Part shown: in pieces, positions 43,578 through 52,594 of the stretch | Numbering within the stretch: position 1 is the stretch's first letter | Layout: each line of letters starts with the position of its first letter | Assembly: GCF_016894445.1 (NCBI RefSeq) | Contig: NZ_CP056775.1 | Span: forward strand, 5,072,001-5,136,000 | From: Dyadobacter sandarakinus | GTDB lineage: Bacteria; Bacteroidota; Bacteroidia; Cytophagales; Spirosomataceae | Direction: 5' to 3' | Length of the DNA: 64,000 nt | Translations under genes and position numbers: made by a program | The notes under the pieces: model-generated | Databases searched by the model: none | Seen by the model: only the letters and a program-made list of their open reading frames with translations | What the model was told of the DNA's origin: nothing

Positions 43578-44186
43578 TCAGCTTTGCAGTATCTCACACA
43601 CATCCAGCTCCGGCGCGTTATCCCAGTCGATCATCGCATTGAACAGTTTGATGCGGCTGTATTGCCCTATGTCTGCTTCCCGGATTATCGCTTCCCGGAT
43701 CATACCACGATTGAGCAGGGCAGCTCTCTGGGTACCGGGCAGCAGGGGTGTGGAAGGCGTTAGCCATGTATTCCCGTCGTAAAAGGCCACATTGCAATAC
43801 AGTGAATCGGTAACTAGGCCATTTTTGATGATTAAAATTTCATCTGCATTGCGGCGGGCTGAAAAAAGTGCATTTAGCTCCATGCGGTCATCATATTTAT
43901 AACGATAATCGATCGTGTCACTATACATCCGCCTGATTTGCCTGATCTGCCTGAAAGTATAGGTTTCCCACCGGACATCATCAATTTCTTTTCCATAGGC
44001 AATGCGGCATTTATGCAATGTATGGTCCACTGTATCGGGAATGCTTACAAGCTCCGCAAGGTTCCACATATCATGGTACCCCCATAACTCACGCCGCGTC
44101 CGGTTGAGGCGGGCTTCATGGTAGGGGAGGTTTCTGAACTGCCGGTTTTCGATACAGATGGTCTCAATGCACAGGGTGTGGGGCAT
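43578..44186 (-). CDS. pabC: Aminodeoxychorismate lyase-like, PLP class IV
   Basis: A 202-residue class-IV PLP enzyme, shorter than usual (about 270). It should release pyruvate from aminodeoxychorismate to give 4-aminobenzoate for folate. The HEARLNRTR opening, the lysine in YRYKYDDR (Schiff base) and LVTDSLYCNVAFYDG with the TPLLPGTQR motif identify the family. It overlaps pabB by 23 bases, which supports the pathway assignment over branched-chain or D-amino-acid aminotransferases. Confidence 0.85.
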   Translation of the reverse strand: MPHTLCIETICIENRQFRNLPYHEARLNRTRRELWGYHDMWNLAELVSIPDTVDHTLHKCRIAYGKEIDDVRWETYTFRQIRQIRRMYSDTIDYRYKYDDRMELNALFSARRNADEILIIKNGLVTDSLYCNVAFYDGNTWLTPSTPLLPGTQRAALLNRGMIREAIIREADIGQYSRIKLFNAMIDWDNAPELDVCEILQS

Positions 44187-45168
44187 GACGAAATGGTAAG
44201 TAAACTTTGTCTATCATTTCCTGGTATTCGTCGGCAGCTTTGCTAAGGGCAGTAATGCCGCCTCCGCTTTTAAAAACCAGCTTTTCACTTTCTTTTTCAA
44301 TAAAACGGATCATCACGGCACTTTCAAAGTTTTCCCCGTCAAAATACCCCATCACTCCGGTGTAATAACCGCGCTCGTACCCTTCGGCTTCCCTGATGAT
44401 GCGCATGGTACTGGGCTTTGGTGCTCCGGTGATGGAGCCGGCAGGCAGTAGTCTGAGCAGCAAATCGCCGAAATTCCTTTCAAAATCATCCGGCAGTGCA
44501 CCCGCAATTTTAGAGCTAACCTGTAACAATGTCTTTTCAGACGTATTCAGCTGGTCAATGTAACGGTAACGTTCTACCCACACCTTTTGCGCCACCATGC
44601 TCAGGTCGTTTCGAATCAGGTCCACAATAGTCGCATGCTCGGCAGCTTCCTTGAAATCGTTTAGGATCACCTGTGCGGCATCAGGAATGGCGGCATCAAT
44701 CGTTCCTTTCATCGGGAATGCAGAGATGCGGCTTCCCGTGATTTTGATAAAGATTTCGGGAGAAAAACAAACAAACTGATCGCGGTACCACATGCGGTAA
44801 GGCGCATCGCTGTAGTCGTAAATTTCTGAAAGTGTCAGATTGGTTTCAATATGCGTCGGCTGCGAAAGGTTGACGAGGAAAGAGTCACCCGCTTTAAGCC
44901 GTGCTTTGACCTGGTTGAATTTGGGTAGATAATCGTCCAGGCTTTGCGGCTTCTTGTGAAAATAAAAGCTGCCAGGAGGCTCAGCAGGCATTTTCACTGC
45001 ATCATTGCTGAATCCGTTCAGATCAAAACGAACCATTGCAGCATCCGCATCGGCTACCTGCCATGCCAGCGGTTTTTCAGCCAGATAGTCAATCAGAAAC
45101 ACAAAAGGAATTCGTCTCCTGCCCCATTCATTAAGGTTTTGCCTGAAAATATCTTTGGAGCTCGTCAA
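44164..45168 (-). CDS. pabB: Aminodeoxychorismate synthase component I
   Basis: Chorismate-binding enzyme that with a glutaminase makes 4-amino-4-deoxychorismate. FPMKGTID, the LIRNDLSMVA stretch, GSITGAPKPSTM and GYYTGVMGYFDG are catalytic-core motifs of the PabB/TrpE family. The N-terminal part is reduced, as in short Bacteroidota PabB proteins. There is no ATG near the start: a TTG at 45168 (TSSKDIFRQNLNEW) fits homologues best; another TTG at 45234 would add 22 residues. No glutaminase (pabA) is adjacent. Confidence 0.88.
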   Translation of the reverse strand: MTSSKDIFRQNLNEWGRRRIPFVFLIDYLAEKPLAWQVADADAAMVRFDLNGFSNDAVKMPAEPPGSFYFHKKPQSLDDYLPKFNQVKARLKAGDSFLVNLSQPTHIETNLTLSEIYDYSDAPYRMWYRDQFVCFSPEIFIKITGSRISAFPMKGTIDAAIPDAAQVILNDFKEAAEHATIVDLIRNDLSMVAQKVWVERYRYIDQLNTSEKTLLQVSSKIAGALPDDFERNFGDLLLRLLPAGSITGAPKPSTMRIIREAEGYERGYYTGVMGYFDGENFESAVMIRFIEKESEKLVFKSGGGITALSKAADEYQEMIDKVYLPFRHAPHPVH

Positions 45169-45313
45169 GTTTGCTAAATGGCTGTGCGGTGAATTCGTGC
45201 AACGCTGAGCTAATTTACAAAGTTCAGAAACCAATATCTAAATTGGAGGGTTAAAATGGAGGGATAAGAACCGGTCATTTCCGGTTCGTTTTGCGTGATT
45301 ATTCTTTCGAAAA

Positions 45314-46321
45314 ATGCATATATACGATGTTATTGTGATCGGTGGCGGTCCGTGCGGGCTGGCCATGGGTGTGGAGCTGGCAAAGAGCGGCCTCGACTAC
45401 CTCATTCTCGAAAAAGGCAACCTGACAGAGTCTATCCGGCGCTACCCGAGGCGCATGCGTTTTTTTTCAACGGCTGAAAACATCGAAATCGGAGGTATTC
45501 CCTTTGCTATTTCGGAAGTGAAAGCCAACCGGAACGAAGCCTTGCAATATTACCGTAAAGTAGCAGGCTACTATCATCTGAATTTCAAGCTCTTTGTTGA
45601 TGTAGACCGGGCTGAAAAGCAGTCCGACGGTACTTTCCACGTGTACACTCATGACGGTCAGACGTTCCATTCCAGGAATGTGGTACTGGCAACGGGCTAT
45701 TTCGATGTACCAAGAATGCTGAATGTGCCCGGTGAAAACCTGCCGCACGTTTCACATTACTATGATGAGCCGTTCAAATATTCATATACCAATGTAGTGC
45801 TGGTAGGAGGGTCCAACTCCTCGGTAGAGGCTGCGCTGGAATTGTATCGCCACGATGCACACGTCACCATTGTGCACAAAGAGGCGGATTTCAGGACTAA
45901 GGTCAAGTACTGGCTGGTGCCTGATGTTAAAAACCGCGTGAAGGAAGGTAAAATCCATACGCGCTTCAACAGCATCACAAAGGCCATCGAGCCTGGGCGT
46001 ATGCTGATCGAAAACATTGAAACCGGCGAAACCGAGTGGCTTCCGGCTGATTTTGTGTTCCTGCTCGTAGGCTACCTTCCCGACGAACATTTGCTTGCGC
46101 GATGCGGGGTTACGCTGGATCCTGTCACGAAGGTTCCGGTATTCAATCCTGAACATTACGAAACCAATGTACCCGGGCTCTACCTGTGTGGTACCGTGAT
46201 GGCGGGCGTTTTTACGGAAAAAGTTTTCATTGAAAACGGCCGGGAGCATGCCGCAGCCATTGCCGATCACCTGAGCGGAAGGGAAGTCAGGAAAGTAAAG
46301 GAGCTGATTGATCGTATCTGA
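45314..46321 (+). CDS. ypdA: YpdA-family FAD/NAD(P) oxidoreductase
   Basis: A 335-residue flavoprotein with two dinucleotide-binding loops: VIVIGGGPCGLAMG at the N-terminus and VVLVGGSNSSVEAALEL near residue 155. The family includes the bacillithiol disulfide reductase of Firmicutes (YpdA/Bdr); the conserved early Cys in GGGPCG (Cys14) is the residue studied there. In Bacteroidota it is usually called putative bacillithiol disulfide reductase. No bacillithiol synthesis gene is in the window. Confidence 0.9.
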   Translation: MHIYDVIVIGGGPCGLAMGVELAKSGLDYLILEKGNLTESIRRYPRRMRFFSTAENIEIGGIPFAISEVKANRNEALQYYRKVAGYYHLNFKLFVDVDRAEKQSDGTFHVYTHDGQTFHSRNVVLATGYFDVPRMLNVPGENLPHVSHYYDEPFKYSYTNVVLVGGSNSSVEAALELYRHDAHVTIVHKEADFRTKVKYWLVPDVKNRVKEGKIHTRFNSITKAIEPGRMLIENIETGETEWLPADFVFLLVGYLPDEHLLARCGVTLDPVTKVPVFNPEHYETNVPGLYLCGTVMAGVFTEKVFIENGREHAAAIADHLSGREVRKVKELIDRI

Positions 46322-46396
46322 TCTTTCAAAAAGCTTATTCAGGAAAAAGCAAAGGAAAGATGTTTACCATAAACACAGCATTCCGGCTGTTACCGG

Positions 46397-47521
46397 CTAT
46401 TCATCAACAATAACCAGCTTTCTCTTGCCTTTTTTGGTAGATATCTTTTCAATCTTCCCGATTAAGCCGTTTGCGCCGACTGCGTAGCCCACGTTTCCTG
46501 CAAAGCTTACGGCATGAAAGCCTTCCTTACCCAGCACATGCCACGACTTGCCCCGGTCGAGCGAGTAGCTGCTGCCGGAAGGACCGGTAGCGACCAGCGT
46601 ATAGTTATCTGCCCGGATCTGCGTGTCCCCGTTCCAGGTTGCATTGGTTTTATGATAAATACCCACTGCCTCTTTCAGGCCTGCCGGGCGCGTCATACCT
46701 GAAAGTTTCCATGTAATTCCCCCATCTGTGGTGAGCAGTACATTTTGTGCAGAATCCGTAGTCCTCTTGTAATCTCCACCCACAGCAATACCATTTTTTC
46801 TGGACCAAAAATGCAATCCAAAGATACCGCTCGTAGAGCCGGCAGGTAGTGGGGTAGCGGACACCTGCCAGGTTCGCCCATAATCTTCCGACCTGAAAAC
46901 CCTGGCAAACCTGCTTCCGCCAGTACCAATGTAAACCACGCCCTTGCCGGTGGCAAAGATGGACGTACCGCTGGCTGCAAAGCAAGCCTCGCCCGGTTCC
47001 GCCTGGGGACGTGCTTCCTGCGGCAGCTCCTGCCAGGTTTTTCCACCATCCTCCGTAGTCAGGATCAGCAGCCTGCCATCCACCGGGTCACCCAGGCAAA
47101 TACCCCTGTTTTTATCCCAGAAATCGATTCCATCCAGAAAAACCCCAGCTTGTGTAGACCGGTACACAAGCGACCAGGTGCTTCCTCCGTCTTCGGTACG
47201 GTAAATTCTTGCCTTGTCTTTGTCGGATTCTCCTGCGCTCATGGCAACCGCTACGTCCTTATCGAACGCGTGCACATCCCGGAAATCCAGCGAGTCGGCA
47301 TCCGGTAGCCTGAACGTCCTCCATGATCGTCCGCTGTCTGCCGTTTTCAAAACAGTTCCTTTTGTACCGCCTATCCAGCAGGTATTGGACGATACTGCAT
47401 GTACCGCGCGCATGTGAATGCCCGTTTTAATATCCAGGATTTTCCATTGGGCTGAGGCAAAAAACGGAGCAATGCAGATCAGGAAAGATGTTACGATGCT
47501 GAGAAAACGGGGAGATTTCAT
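46397..47521 (-). CDS. Secreted Ycf48/sialidase-like beta-propeller protein
   Basis: A 374-residue exported protein with a signal peptide ending in FASAQ. At least four repeats of the form (T)xDGGxTW (for example TEDGGSTW, TEDGGKTW, SEDYGRTW, TTDGGITW) are Asp-box/BNR turns of a seven-bladed propeller of the Ycf48 type. It probably binds a ligand or assists assembly in the envelope; a sialidase activity is not supported because the catalytic arginines and YE pair are not evident. The ATG at 47521 is preferred to one nine codons upstream. Confidence 0.8.
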   Translation of the reverse strand: MKSPRFLSIVTSFLICIAPFFASAQWKILDIKTGIHMRAVHAVSSNTCWIGGTKGTVLKTADSGRSWRTFRLPDADSLDFRDVHAFDKDVAVAMSAGESDKDKARIYRTEDGGSTWSLVYRSTQAGVFLDGIDFWDKNRGICLGDPVDGRLLILTTEDGGKTWQELPQEARPQAEPGEACFAASGTSIFATGKGVVYIGTGGSRFARVFRSEDYGRTWQVSATPLPAGSTSGIFGLHFWSRKNGIAVGGDYKRTTDSAQNVLLTTDGGITWKLSGMTRPAGLKEAVGIYHKTNATWNGDTQIRADNYTLVATGPSGSSYSLDRGKSWHVLGKEGFHAVSFAGNVGYAVGANGLIGKIEKISTKKGKRKLVIVDE

Positions 47522-47605
47522 CCGGTGTAAGCCGATGTTTGATGGCACGGTTATTTTACCTGTGGAGTTTATCTGATGATTATTAACACAAAATAGGAAA
47601 TTCGT

Positions 47606-47908
47606 ATGAACAAGGACGAGAAATTTTTGATCGGCGCTGTGGGCGCATTACTGACAGGGCTTGCAATAGGCCTGCTTGTTGCTCCTAAAAATGGAAAAGA
47701 AACCCGTAAGCTGCTTAAAGACAAAGCAGGTGACCTGGGTGGTACAGCCAAAGACAAATACGAACAAAGCCTTGATGAACTGACCGCACTTGCTGAAAAA
47801 CTGAAAGAAGGTTTTGTTAAAAATGTGAATAATGTAAAGGAAAAAGCGACGTCAGTTGCTGATAATGTGAATGATAAGGTTCGCAATGTTGCCAACAACA
47901 ACGCATAG
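47606..47908 (+). CDS. YtxH domain protein
   Basis: A 100-residue protein: one N-terminal transmembrane helix with a glycine-rich GALLTGLAIGLLVAPKNGKETR segment diagnostic of YtxH, followed by an apolipophorin-like charged amphipathic helix region. General-stress-associated in other bacteria; role unknown. Confidence 0.85.
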   Translation: MNKDEKFLIGAVGALLTGLAIGLLVAPKNGKETRKLLKDKAGDLGGTAKDKYEQSLDELTALAEKLKEGFVKNVNNVKEKATSVADNVNDKVRNVANNNA

Positions 47909-47929
47909 CTACCATCGTATGACCATATC

Positions 47930-47963
47930 GGGGTTGCTTCTTTACCGGAGCAACCCTTTTTTA
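47930..47963 (+). terminator. Rho-independent terminator after the YtxH gene
   Basis: GGGTTGCT pairs with AGCAACCC over a ten-base loop, followed by TTTTTTAT. Confidence 0.85.
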
Positions 47964-47972
47964 TGAAATTCA

Positions 47973-48527
47973 TTACGGAATTTCATCGATGATCTTTTTA
48001 ATTACCGGACTGATGCGATCTTGAAATTGTTCATCCTTGCCGGACAGTATCCCCTCTGCGCCACCCTGCCACATCAGCTTGTTGTTTGCCGCATCCACCA
48101 GGTCCAGAATAATTGTTCCCTCCCGGTACTTTCCCACTACCACTTCCTGGCTTTTCCACGAATACCGCCGCTGGCCCATGTACCTTGGATAGCCGTCGGT
48201 GCGGTAGTCGGTCTGGCGGGTTTGCAGCTTTTCCTCTACTGAAATGGCAATGTTGATTTTCAAACCCGGGTCACGTGCTTCGTCAAGTCCTTTTGCCTGC
48301 AGATTCTTGGAGATCTCATTTCTGATGATACCGATATTCTTTTCAAAGTTCTCCGGAATGGTATCGCCCGTTGCCTCGATATCGTAAAAACCGAATGTAG
48401 TAAAGTCAGAAAGGTGAAAGCCGGCTTCTTTCTTCGTTTTAAGCGTTTTGTAGGATGGTCCGCAGGCAAGCATGGCCAAAGCCAGGCATAGCAGCAATGC
48501 CGGTTGCAAGGTCTTCATAGCATTCAT
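47973..48527 (-). CDS. DUF4136 lipoprotein
   Basis: A 184-residue envelope lipoprotein with lipobox LAMLAC (Cys22 from the ATG at 48527; an ATG three codons later also works). The mature part fits DUF4136: FTTFGFYDIEA near the start, an alternating alpha/beta pattern and a GTIILDLVDAANNKLMWQG strand near the end. Function unknown; often an outer-membrane-associated protein. It lies 15 bases after dnaG. Confidence 0.82.
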   Translation of the reverse strand: MNAMKTLQPALLLCLALAMLACGPSYKTLKTKKEAGFHLSDFTTFGFYDIEATGDTIPENFEKNIGIIRNEISKNLQAKGLDEARDPGLKINIAISVEEKLQTRQTDYRTDGYPRYMGQRRYSWKSQEVVVGKYREGTIILDLVDAANNKLMWQGGAEGILSGKDEQFQDRISPVIKKIIDEIP

Positions 48528-48542
48528 ACGTTATTTTTAGAA

Positions 48543-50531
48543 TCAACCGATAACACTTCCGAGCTCCTTTGCAGCAGCCATACTCACACCTTTATAAAAC
48601 ATGAACTCGTTCATTACTGCAACCTGCTCCTCTTCTGTCACGGCATGTACAGCACGTTGCAGGCATTCCTTCATCTTTTCTTCGATAAATACCTTTTTTA
48701 ACCGAAGGATGTTAACAAATGCGGTTTTATCCAGTACATCCGCTTCCTGTGGGACGTAAATTTCATATTTCTCCGACCATTGATCGCTCAGCTCGTACTT
48801 TGTCGTAAGCCAGCCAATGGTCAGGTCCCGGATTTCGGGCTCACGATGCTGCAGAAAGTAATCTGTGGGCAGCACTATGCTTCGTGCGTAATTTTCACGG
48901 AACAGGGTGAGCAGGTGACGGAAAACCGGATCCTGAAAATCAATGCCGTCGATCTCACCAAGTACATACTGGCAAACTGTAATGTCCGGTTCGAGCTCCC
49001 GGGAGCCGAAGAGTACCAGCAGCCGCACAAATGCTTCTTCCTGATACCGTAACTTGTTATGCTGAGGCTTTTGGGTGTCGCGCTGGGCGAGGTCACCGGC
49101 AAGCGCGCGCTCTTCCATTTCGTATCCCGGGCCACCTGCGTCCAGCTCATCCGGACCTTCCGGGATATTCGATCTTCCCGGCTTTTCAGCCTGTTTTTGC
49201 GTATGGGTTTTCCGCAGCAGCTTGTTTCCTTCTGAAATCAGCATCTGCTCATCCACCTTCATCATTTCTGAGATGCGGTGAAAGAAAACCTGCCTTTTAA
49301 TCGCATCCGGAATCTTGACAACGCTATTGACCACCTCGCTGATTACAGCAGCCAGTTTGAAAGGATCATTACCTGCATCCTGTAAGAGGATTTCGGTTTT
49401 GAAGGAAATAAAGTCCCTGGAAGCCTTCCGGATATGCTCCTTGAATGCCTCAGCGCCTACTTTCCTCACAAAGCTGTCGGGATCGTCCCCATCAGGAAAC
49501 AGTACAACACTGACATTAAGCCCCTCTTCCAATACCAGATCCAGCCCCCGCAAAGCGGCTTTCACACCTGCCACGTCACCGTCGTAAAGAATGGTGATAT
49601 TGGGGGTAAACCTGCCAATCAGCCTGATCTGCTCCACTGTCAGCGAAGTTCCCGAGGAGGCGACCACGTTTTCTATTCCAGCCTGATGGAGCGAAATAAC
49701 ATCCGTATATCCCTCAACCAGGTAGCAGTGCTCTTTTTGCCTGATCGCATTTTTGGCCTGATAAATACCGTAGAGTACATCACTTTTATGGTAAACTTCC
49801 GTTTCCGGCGAGTTGAGGTATTTGGGCTGGTTACCACGGCCATGCTTATCGGCTTTCAGGATGCGGGCGCCAAATGCAATGACCTTGCCGGCTACATTGT
49901 GGATGGGAAATATGACGCGGCCACGAAAACGGTCGTAACCAGCCGTCTGGCTTCCTTCACGATGAATGAGCAAACCTGCTTTTTCAAGTATATCAACAGA
50001 AAATCCCTTTGCCAGGGCTTCCCTGGATAGCGCATCCCAGGTATCCAGGCTGTATCCCAGCTCAAATTTCTGACGCGTCTCCTGTGAAAAGCCACGTTCC
50101 CGGAAGTAGCTTAATCCGATCGCCTGCCCCTCTTCAGTGTCATGTAACTGATTGACATAAAAATTCTTGGCGAAATTAAGAATGATGTACAGGCTCTCCC
50201 GTTCGTTTTGGCGGAGCGCCTCCTCATCGGTAACCTGCTCTTCCTCAATTTCAATGTTATACTTGGCGGCCAGGTACCGCAGGGCCTCACCATAGCCGAT
50301 ACCATCAATATCCATCACAAACTTGATGGCATCCCCGGCAGCGCCGCAGCCAAAGCACTTGAAGATCTGCCGAGACGGATTTACATTGAAAGAAGGCGTT
50401 TTTTCATTGTGAAAAGGGCAGCAGGCAGAATAGTTAGCGCCCTTTTTCTTAAGTGATACAAAGTCCCCGACCACCTCTACGATGTCCGCAGCTTGCTTGA
50501 TCCGGTCAATAGTATCGGGGTTTATTCGCAT
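48543..50531 (-). CDS. dnaG: DNA primase
   Basis: A 662-residue primase that makes RNA primers for replication. The N-terminal CHC2 zinc domain has CCPFH and CFGCG (Cys38, His41, Cys59, Cys62), the TOPRIM core shows LVEGYTDVI and ILYDGDVAG, and a C-terminal helicase-interaction region follows a Pro/Glu-rich linker (about 435-475). No sigma factor or rpsU gene adjoins it, unlike the classic macromolecular-synthesis operon. It follows terC by six bases. Confidence 0.96.
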   Translation of the reverse strand: MRINPDTIDRIKQAADIVEVVGDFVSLKKKGANYSACCPFHNEKTPSFNVNPSRQIFKCFGCGAAGDAIKFVMDIDGIGYGEALRYLAAKYNIEIEEEQVTDEEALRQNERESLYIILNFAKNFYVNQLHDTEEGQAIGLSYFRERGFSQETRQKFELGYSLDTWDALSREALAKGFSVDILEKAGLLIHREGSQTAGYDRFRGRVIFPIHNVAGKVIAFGARILKADKHGRGNQPKYLNSPETEVYHKSDVLYGIYQAKNAIRQKEHCYLVEGYTDVISLHQAGIENVVASSGTSLTVEQIRLIGRFTPNITILYDGDVAGVKAALRGLDLVLEEGLNVSVVLFPDGDDPDSFVRKVGAEAFKEHIRKASRDFISFKTEILLQDAGNDPFKLAAVISEVVNSVVKIPDAIKRQVFFHRISEMMKVDEQMLISEGNKLLRKTHTQKQAEKPGRSNIPEGPDELDAGGPGYEMEERALAGDLAQRDTQKPQHNKLRYQEEAFVRLLVLFGSRELEPDITVCQYVLGEIDGIDFQDPVFRHLLTLFRENYARSIVLPTDYFLQHREPEIRDLTIGWLTTKYELSDQWSEKYEIYVPQEADVLDKTAFVNILRLKKVFIEEKMKECLQRAVHAVTEEEQVAVMNEFMFYKGVSMAAAKELGSVIG

Positions 50532-50537
50532 GGTTAA

Positions 50538-51287
50538 TCAGTTTACCCGGTTATGCAGCTTAACCGGTTCCTTGGTGGTTTTGTCCAGCTTCATATTCAG
50601 CAATTCCACGAAAAATGAAAATGCCATAGCGAAGTAAGCATAGCCTTTCGGAATTTCATAATGGAATGCTTCGGCTACGAGCAGGGTACCTATCATCAAC
50701 AAAAATGATAGCGCAAGTATTTTAATGGAAGGATGATTATTTACAAAGTCGCCAATTTTACCCGCAAATGCAATCATAATGAAGGTCGAGGCAATCACCG
50801 CCAGGATCATAATAGGTACTTCCTTCACCAACCCCACGGCAGTCAGTACCGAGTCAAAAGAAAAGATAATATTGAGCAGGGCGATCTGAATGAGGGCACT
50901 TCCAAATGTCATTGACTGCTTTCCGGAGCCGATAGCAGGCGTTTCCTCGTTTTCGCCTTCCAGCTTGTGGTGGATTTCCTTAGTGGTACTATATAATAGG
51001 AAAAGCCCGCCGGAAAGAAGGATCAGATCGCGTCCGCTGAAGCCATGCCCGAAGAGGGTCAGCAAGTCCTGTTTGAGGCCAATCACCCATGATATGGCAA
51101 ACAAAAGCGCAATACGCAGTACCAGTGCAATAAGCAGCCCATTGCTTTGCGCCTTTTTGCGCTGGTCGGCAGGCAACTTGCCCGATACAATGGTGATGAA
51201 AATAACATTGTCAATTCCAAGTACGATTTCCAGTAAGGTAAGTGTAAGTACGCTGATGAGTGCGTCAACTGTAAAATATGCTTCCAT
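50538..51287 (-). CDS. TerC-family membrane protein
   Basis: A 249-residue membrane protein with about seven helices. LEIVLGIDNVIFI near the N-terminus and IIFSFDSVLTAVG in the second half carry the acidic residues typical of TerC/Alx metal-ion exporters. Mn2+ efflux or metal loading of exported enzymes is the current view for the family. No yybP-ykoY riboswitch was recognised in its leader. Cotranscribed with dnaG. Confidence 0.9.
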   Translation of the reverse strand: MEAYFTVDALISVLTLTLLEIVLGIDNVIFITIVSGKLPADQRKKAQSNGLLIALVLRIALLFAISWVIGLKQDLLTLFGHGFSGRDLILLSGGLFLLYSTTKEIHHKLEGENEETPAIGSGKQSMTFGSALIQIALLNIIFSFDSVLTAVGLVKEVPIMILAVIASTFIMIAFAGKIGDFVNNHPSIKILALSFLLMIGTLLVAEAFHYEIPKGYAYFAMAFSFFVELLNMKLDKTTKEPVKLHNRVN

Positions 51288-51483
51288 GAATGGTTTTAAG
51301 GTGTTTTGTTGATGTTACTAAAATAGTCGGGCCGTGGAGTGCGGCCAATATTTCAAGATTATTTGAGTATTTTTGTCGTGTTATTCAGCAGGAGGTGAAA
51401 TTTTTTAAAAAAATTATGCTTTACTTTATAATCGCAACAAGAATTTCACTTTCGAAAGTTTTTTTCTAATTACTTTAGTTTGT
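51288..51483. other. AT-rich intergenic segment upstream of terC
   Basis: No gene seen. It should hold the terC promoter (a TATTTTAG stretch on the minus strand near 51320-51327 is a weak -7 candidate). A plus-strand TATTTTTG at 51368-51375 may be chance in AT-rich DNA. Confidence 0.4.
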
Positions 51484-51608
51484 TATTTTTGCGTACTGAA
51501 AGTCGAACATCGCTCATCAAATTGATGATAAAAGATATTTAAAATATAGTGTGTGTATAGTGTGAAACAGGGCATGGAAATTTTTCTATGCCTTTGTTTT
51601 TTATATAC
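51484..51608 (+). ncRNA. Candidate small RNA (promoter box to terminator, no reading frame)
   Basis: A -7-like TATTTTTG (51484-51491) is followed about 80 bases later by a terminator hairpin, GGCATGGAAA with TTTCTATGCC (one G:U pair), and a TTTGTTTTTT tail ending near 51602. No reading frame beyond a few codons lies between, and no plus-strand gene ends here, so the terminator is unexplained by known genes. The expected transcript is roughly 105-110 bases. No family recognised. Confidence 0.35.
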
Positions 51609-51625
51609 AAACCTGAAAATCAGGC

Positions 51626-52594
51626 TTACACTGCCAGCTGTGTGGTTTTATAAAGCGTGATCAGCGAATCAAGCGCAGATACGGTTTCCACTTTTGTCCA
51701 ATCCGCAGCGCGCATTCCTTCCAGCAACTCCCATTCCAGGTTAATCGTGCTGACATCACTGAACAACCGGCAACCCGGTGACCTGCTCACTGCATTACTT
51801 GCTAAAACTACCTTATGCTGCGCCAATGCTTCCTCAATGCTGATGCATGAACCATCCGTAGTGGTGTTGCGGATAAATCCGTCACAATGGTCGAGTATGC
51901 TTCTAAAGTCAAAACTTCCCTGCATTATCAGCACATTGTCCGGGACCTTACCCATGATTTTTTCCAGATATACCCTGTACCGTCCGGAAGGGTCAGCTAC
52001 TACCAGTACCGAGCGCGGGAATTGGCGCAAGTGGGCTGCAAGCTCAGAAATGCCATAAATTTCCCGTCCATATTTGTCGAATGCTACATTCCAGGCATGT
52101 GTACAGAAAACATATTTGTAAGTCAGCCTGAGCCGGGTGAGCATCCCGGACACACTTTCGGGCAGGAGACGCTTGTCGTCGCTGGCTATGTAAACGGGAA
52201 TGCATCGTGCATTCGGATTTTCAGATAATGCGGGTGCCAGACTTTCTTTATTTTGAACCAGAGGATACCGGCAAAGCCTTGCGGAAAGTCGTACTGCCAG
52301 GTTTTTCAATGCATGGTACCGGCCCCAGTTGCCATGGTAAGTAATCATGAGTGTTTTGCTGAAAATACGAGAGAACACAGCCACACTTAGCTGGAACCAT
52401 GGATTGGAGGTATGCAGGTGAATGATCTGGTAGCGTATAAGGTAATATGCCAAGTGCACCGGAGTGGTTTTGCGAAGGTTGCAGAAGTAAAAGTTTTGCT
52501 TTTTAGCAGACAGCCCAGCGACCAGCCTGGCCACATGGACAGCTACCCCGCCAACCGGTGGAGGGACTTTTCCGATGATCAGTACAGGCTTCAT
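51626..52594 (-). CDS. Glycosyltransferase, GT4-like
   Basis: A 322-residue glycosyltransferase. The N-terminal LIIGKVPPPVGGVAVHV loop and the C-terminal TTDGSCISIEEALAQHKVVLAS stretch (variant of the GT4 E-x7-E donor-binding motif) support a GT-B fold retaining enzyme. The ATG at 52594 overlaps the upstream stop as ATGA and fits homologues; an upstream frame extension is ignored. Last gene of the glycan operon. Confidence 0.82.
   Translation of the reverse strand: MKPVLIIGKVPPPVGGVAVHVARLVAGLSAKKQNFYFCNLRKTTPVHLAYYLIRYQIIHLHTSNPWFQLSVAVFSRIFSKTLMITYHGNWGRYHALKNLAVRLSARLCRYPLVQNKESLAPALSENPNARCIPVYIASDDKRLLPESVSGMLTRLRLTYKYVFCTHAWNVAFDKYGREIYGISELAAHLRQFPRSVLVVADPSGRYRVYLEKIMGKVPDNVLIMQGSFDFRSILDHCDGFIRNTTTDGSCISIEEALAQHKVVLASNAVSRSPGCRLFSDVSTINLEWELLEGMRAADWTKVETVSALDSLITLYKTTQLAV

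Noticed and set aside
46397..47521. Sialidase acting on the nonulosonate glycan
   Set aside because: Asp-box turns are present but the catalytic arginine triad and tyrosine-glutamate pair are not evident; a Ycf48-like propeller fits better.
50538..51287. Mn2+ (yybP-ykoY) riboswitch upstream of terC
   Set aside because: The leader does not show the conserved paired loops of that riboswitch.
51368..51375. Second plus-strand promoter box in the terC upstream region
   Set aside because: No -33 element and no downstream gene or terminator of its own; likely chance in AT-rich sequence.
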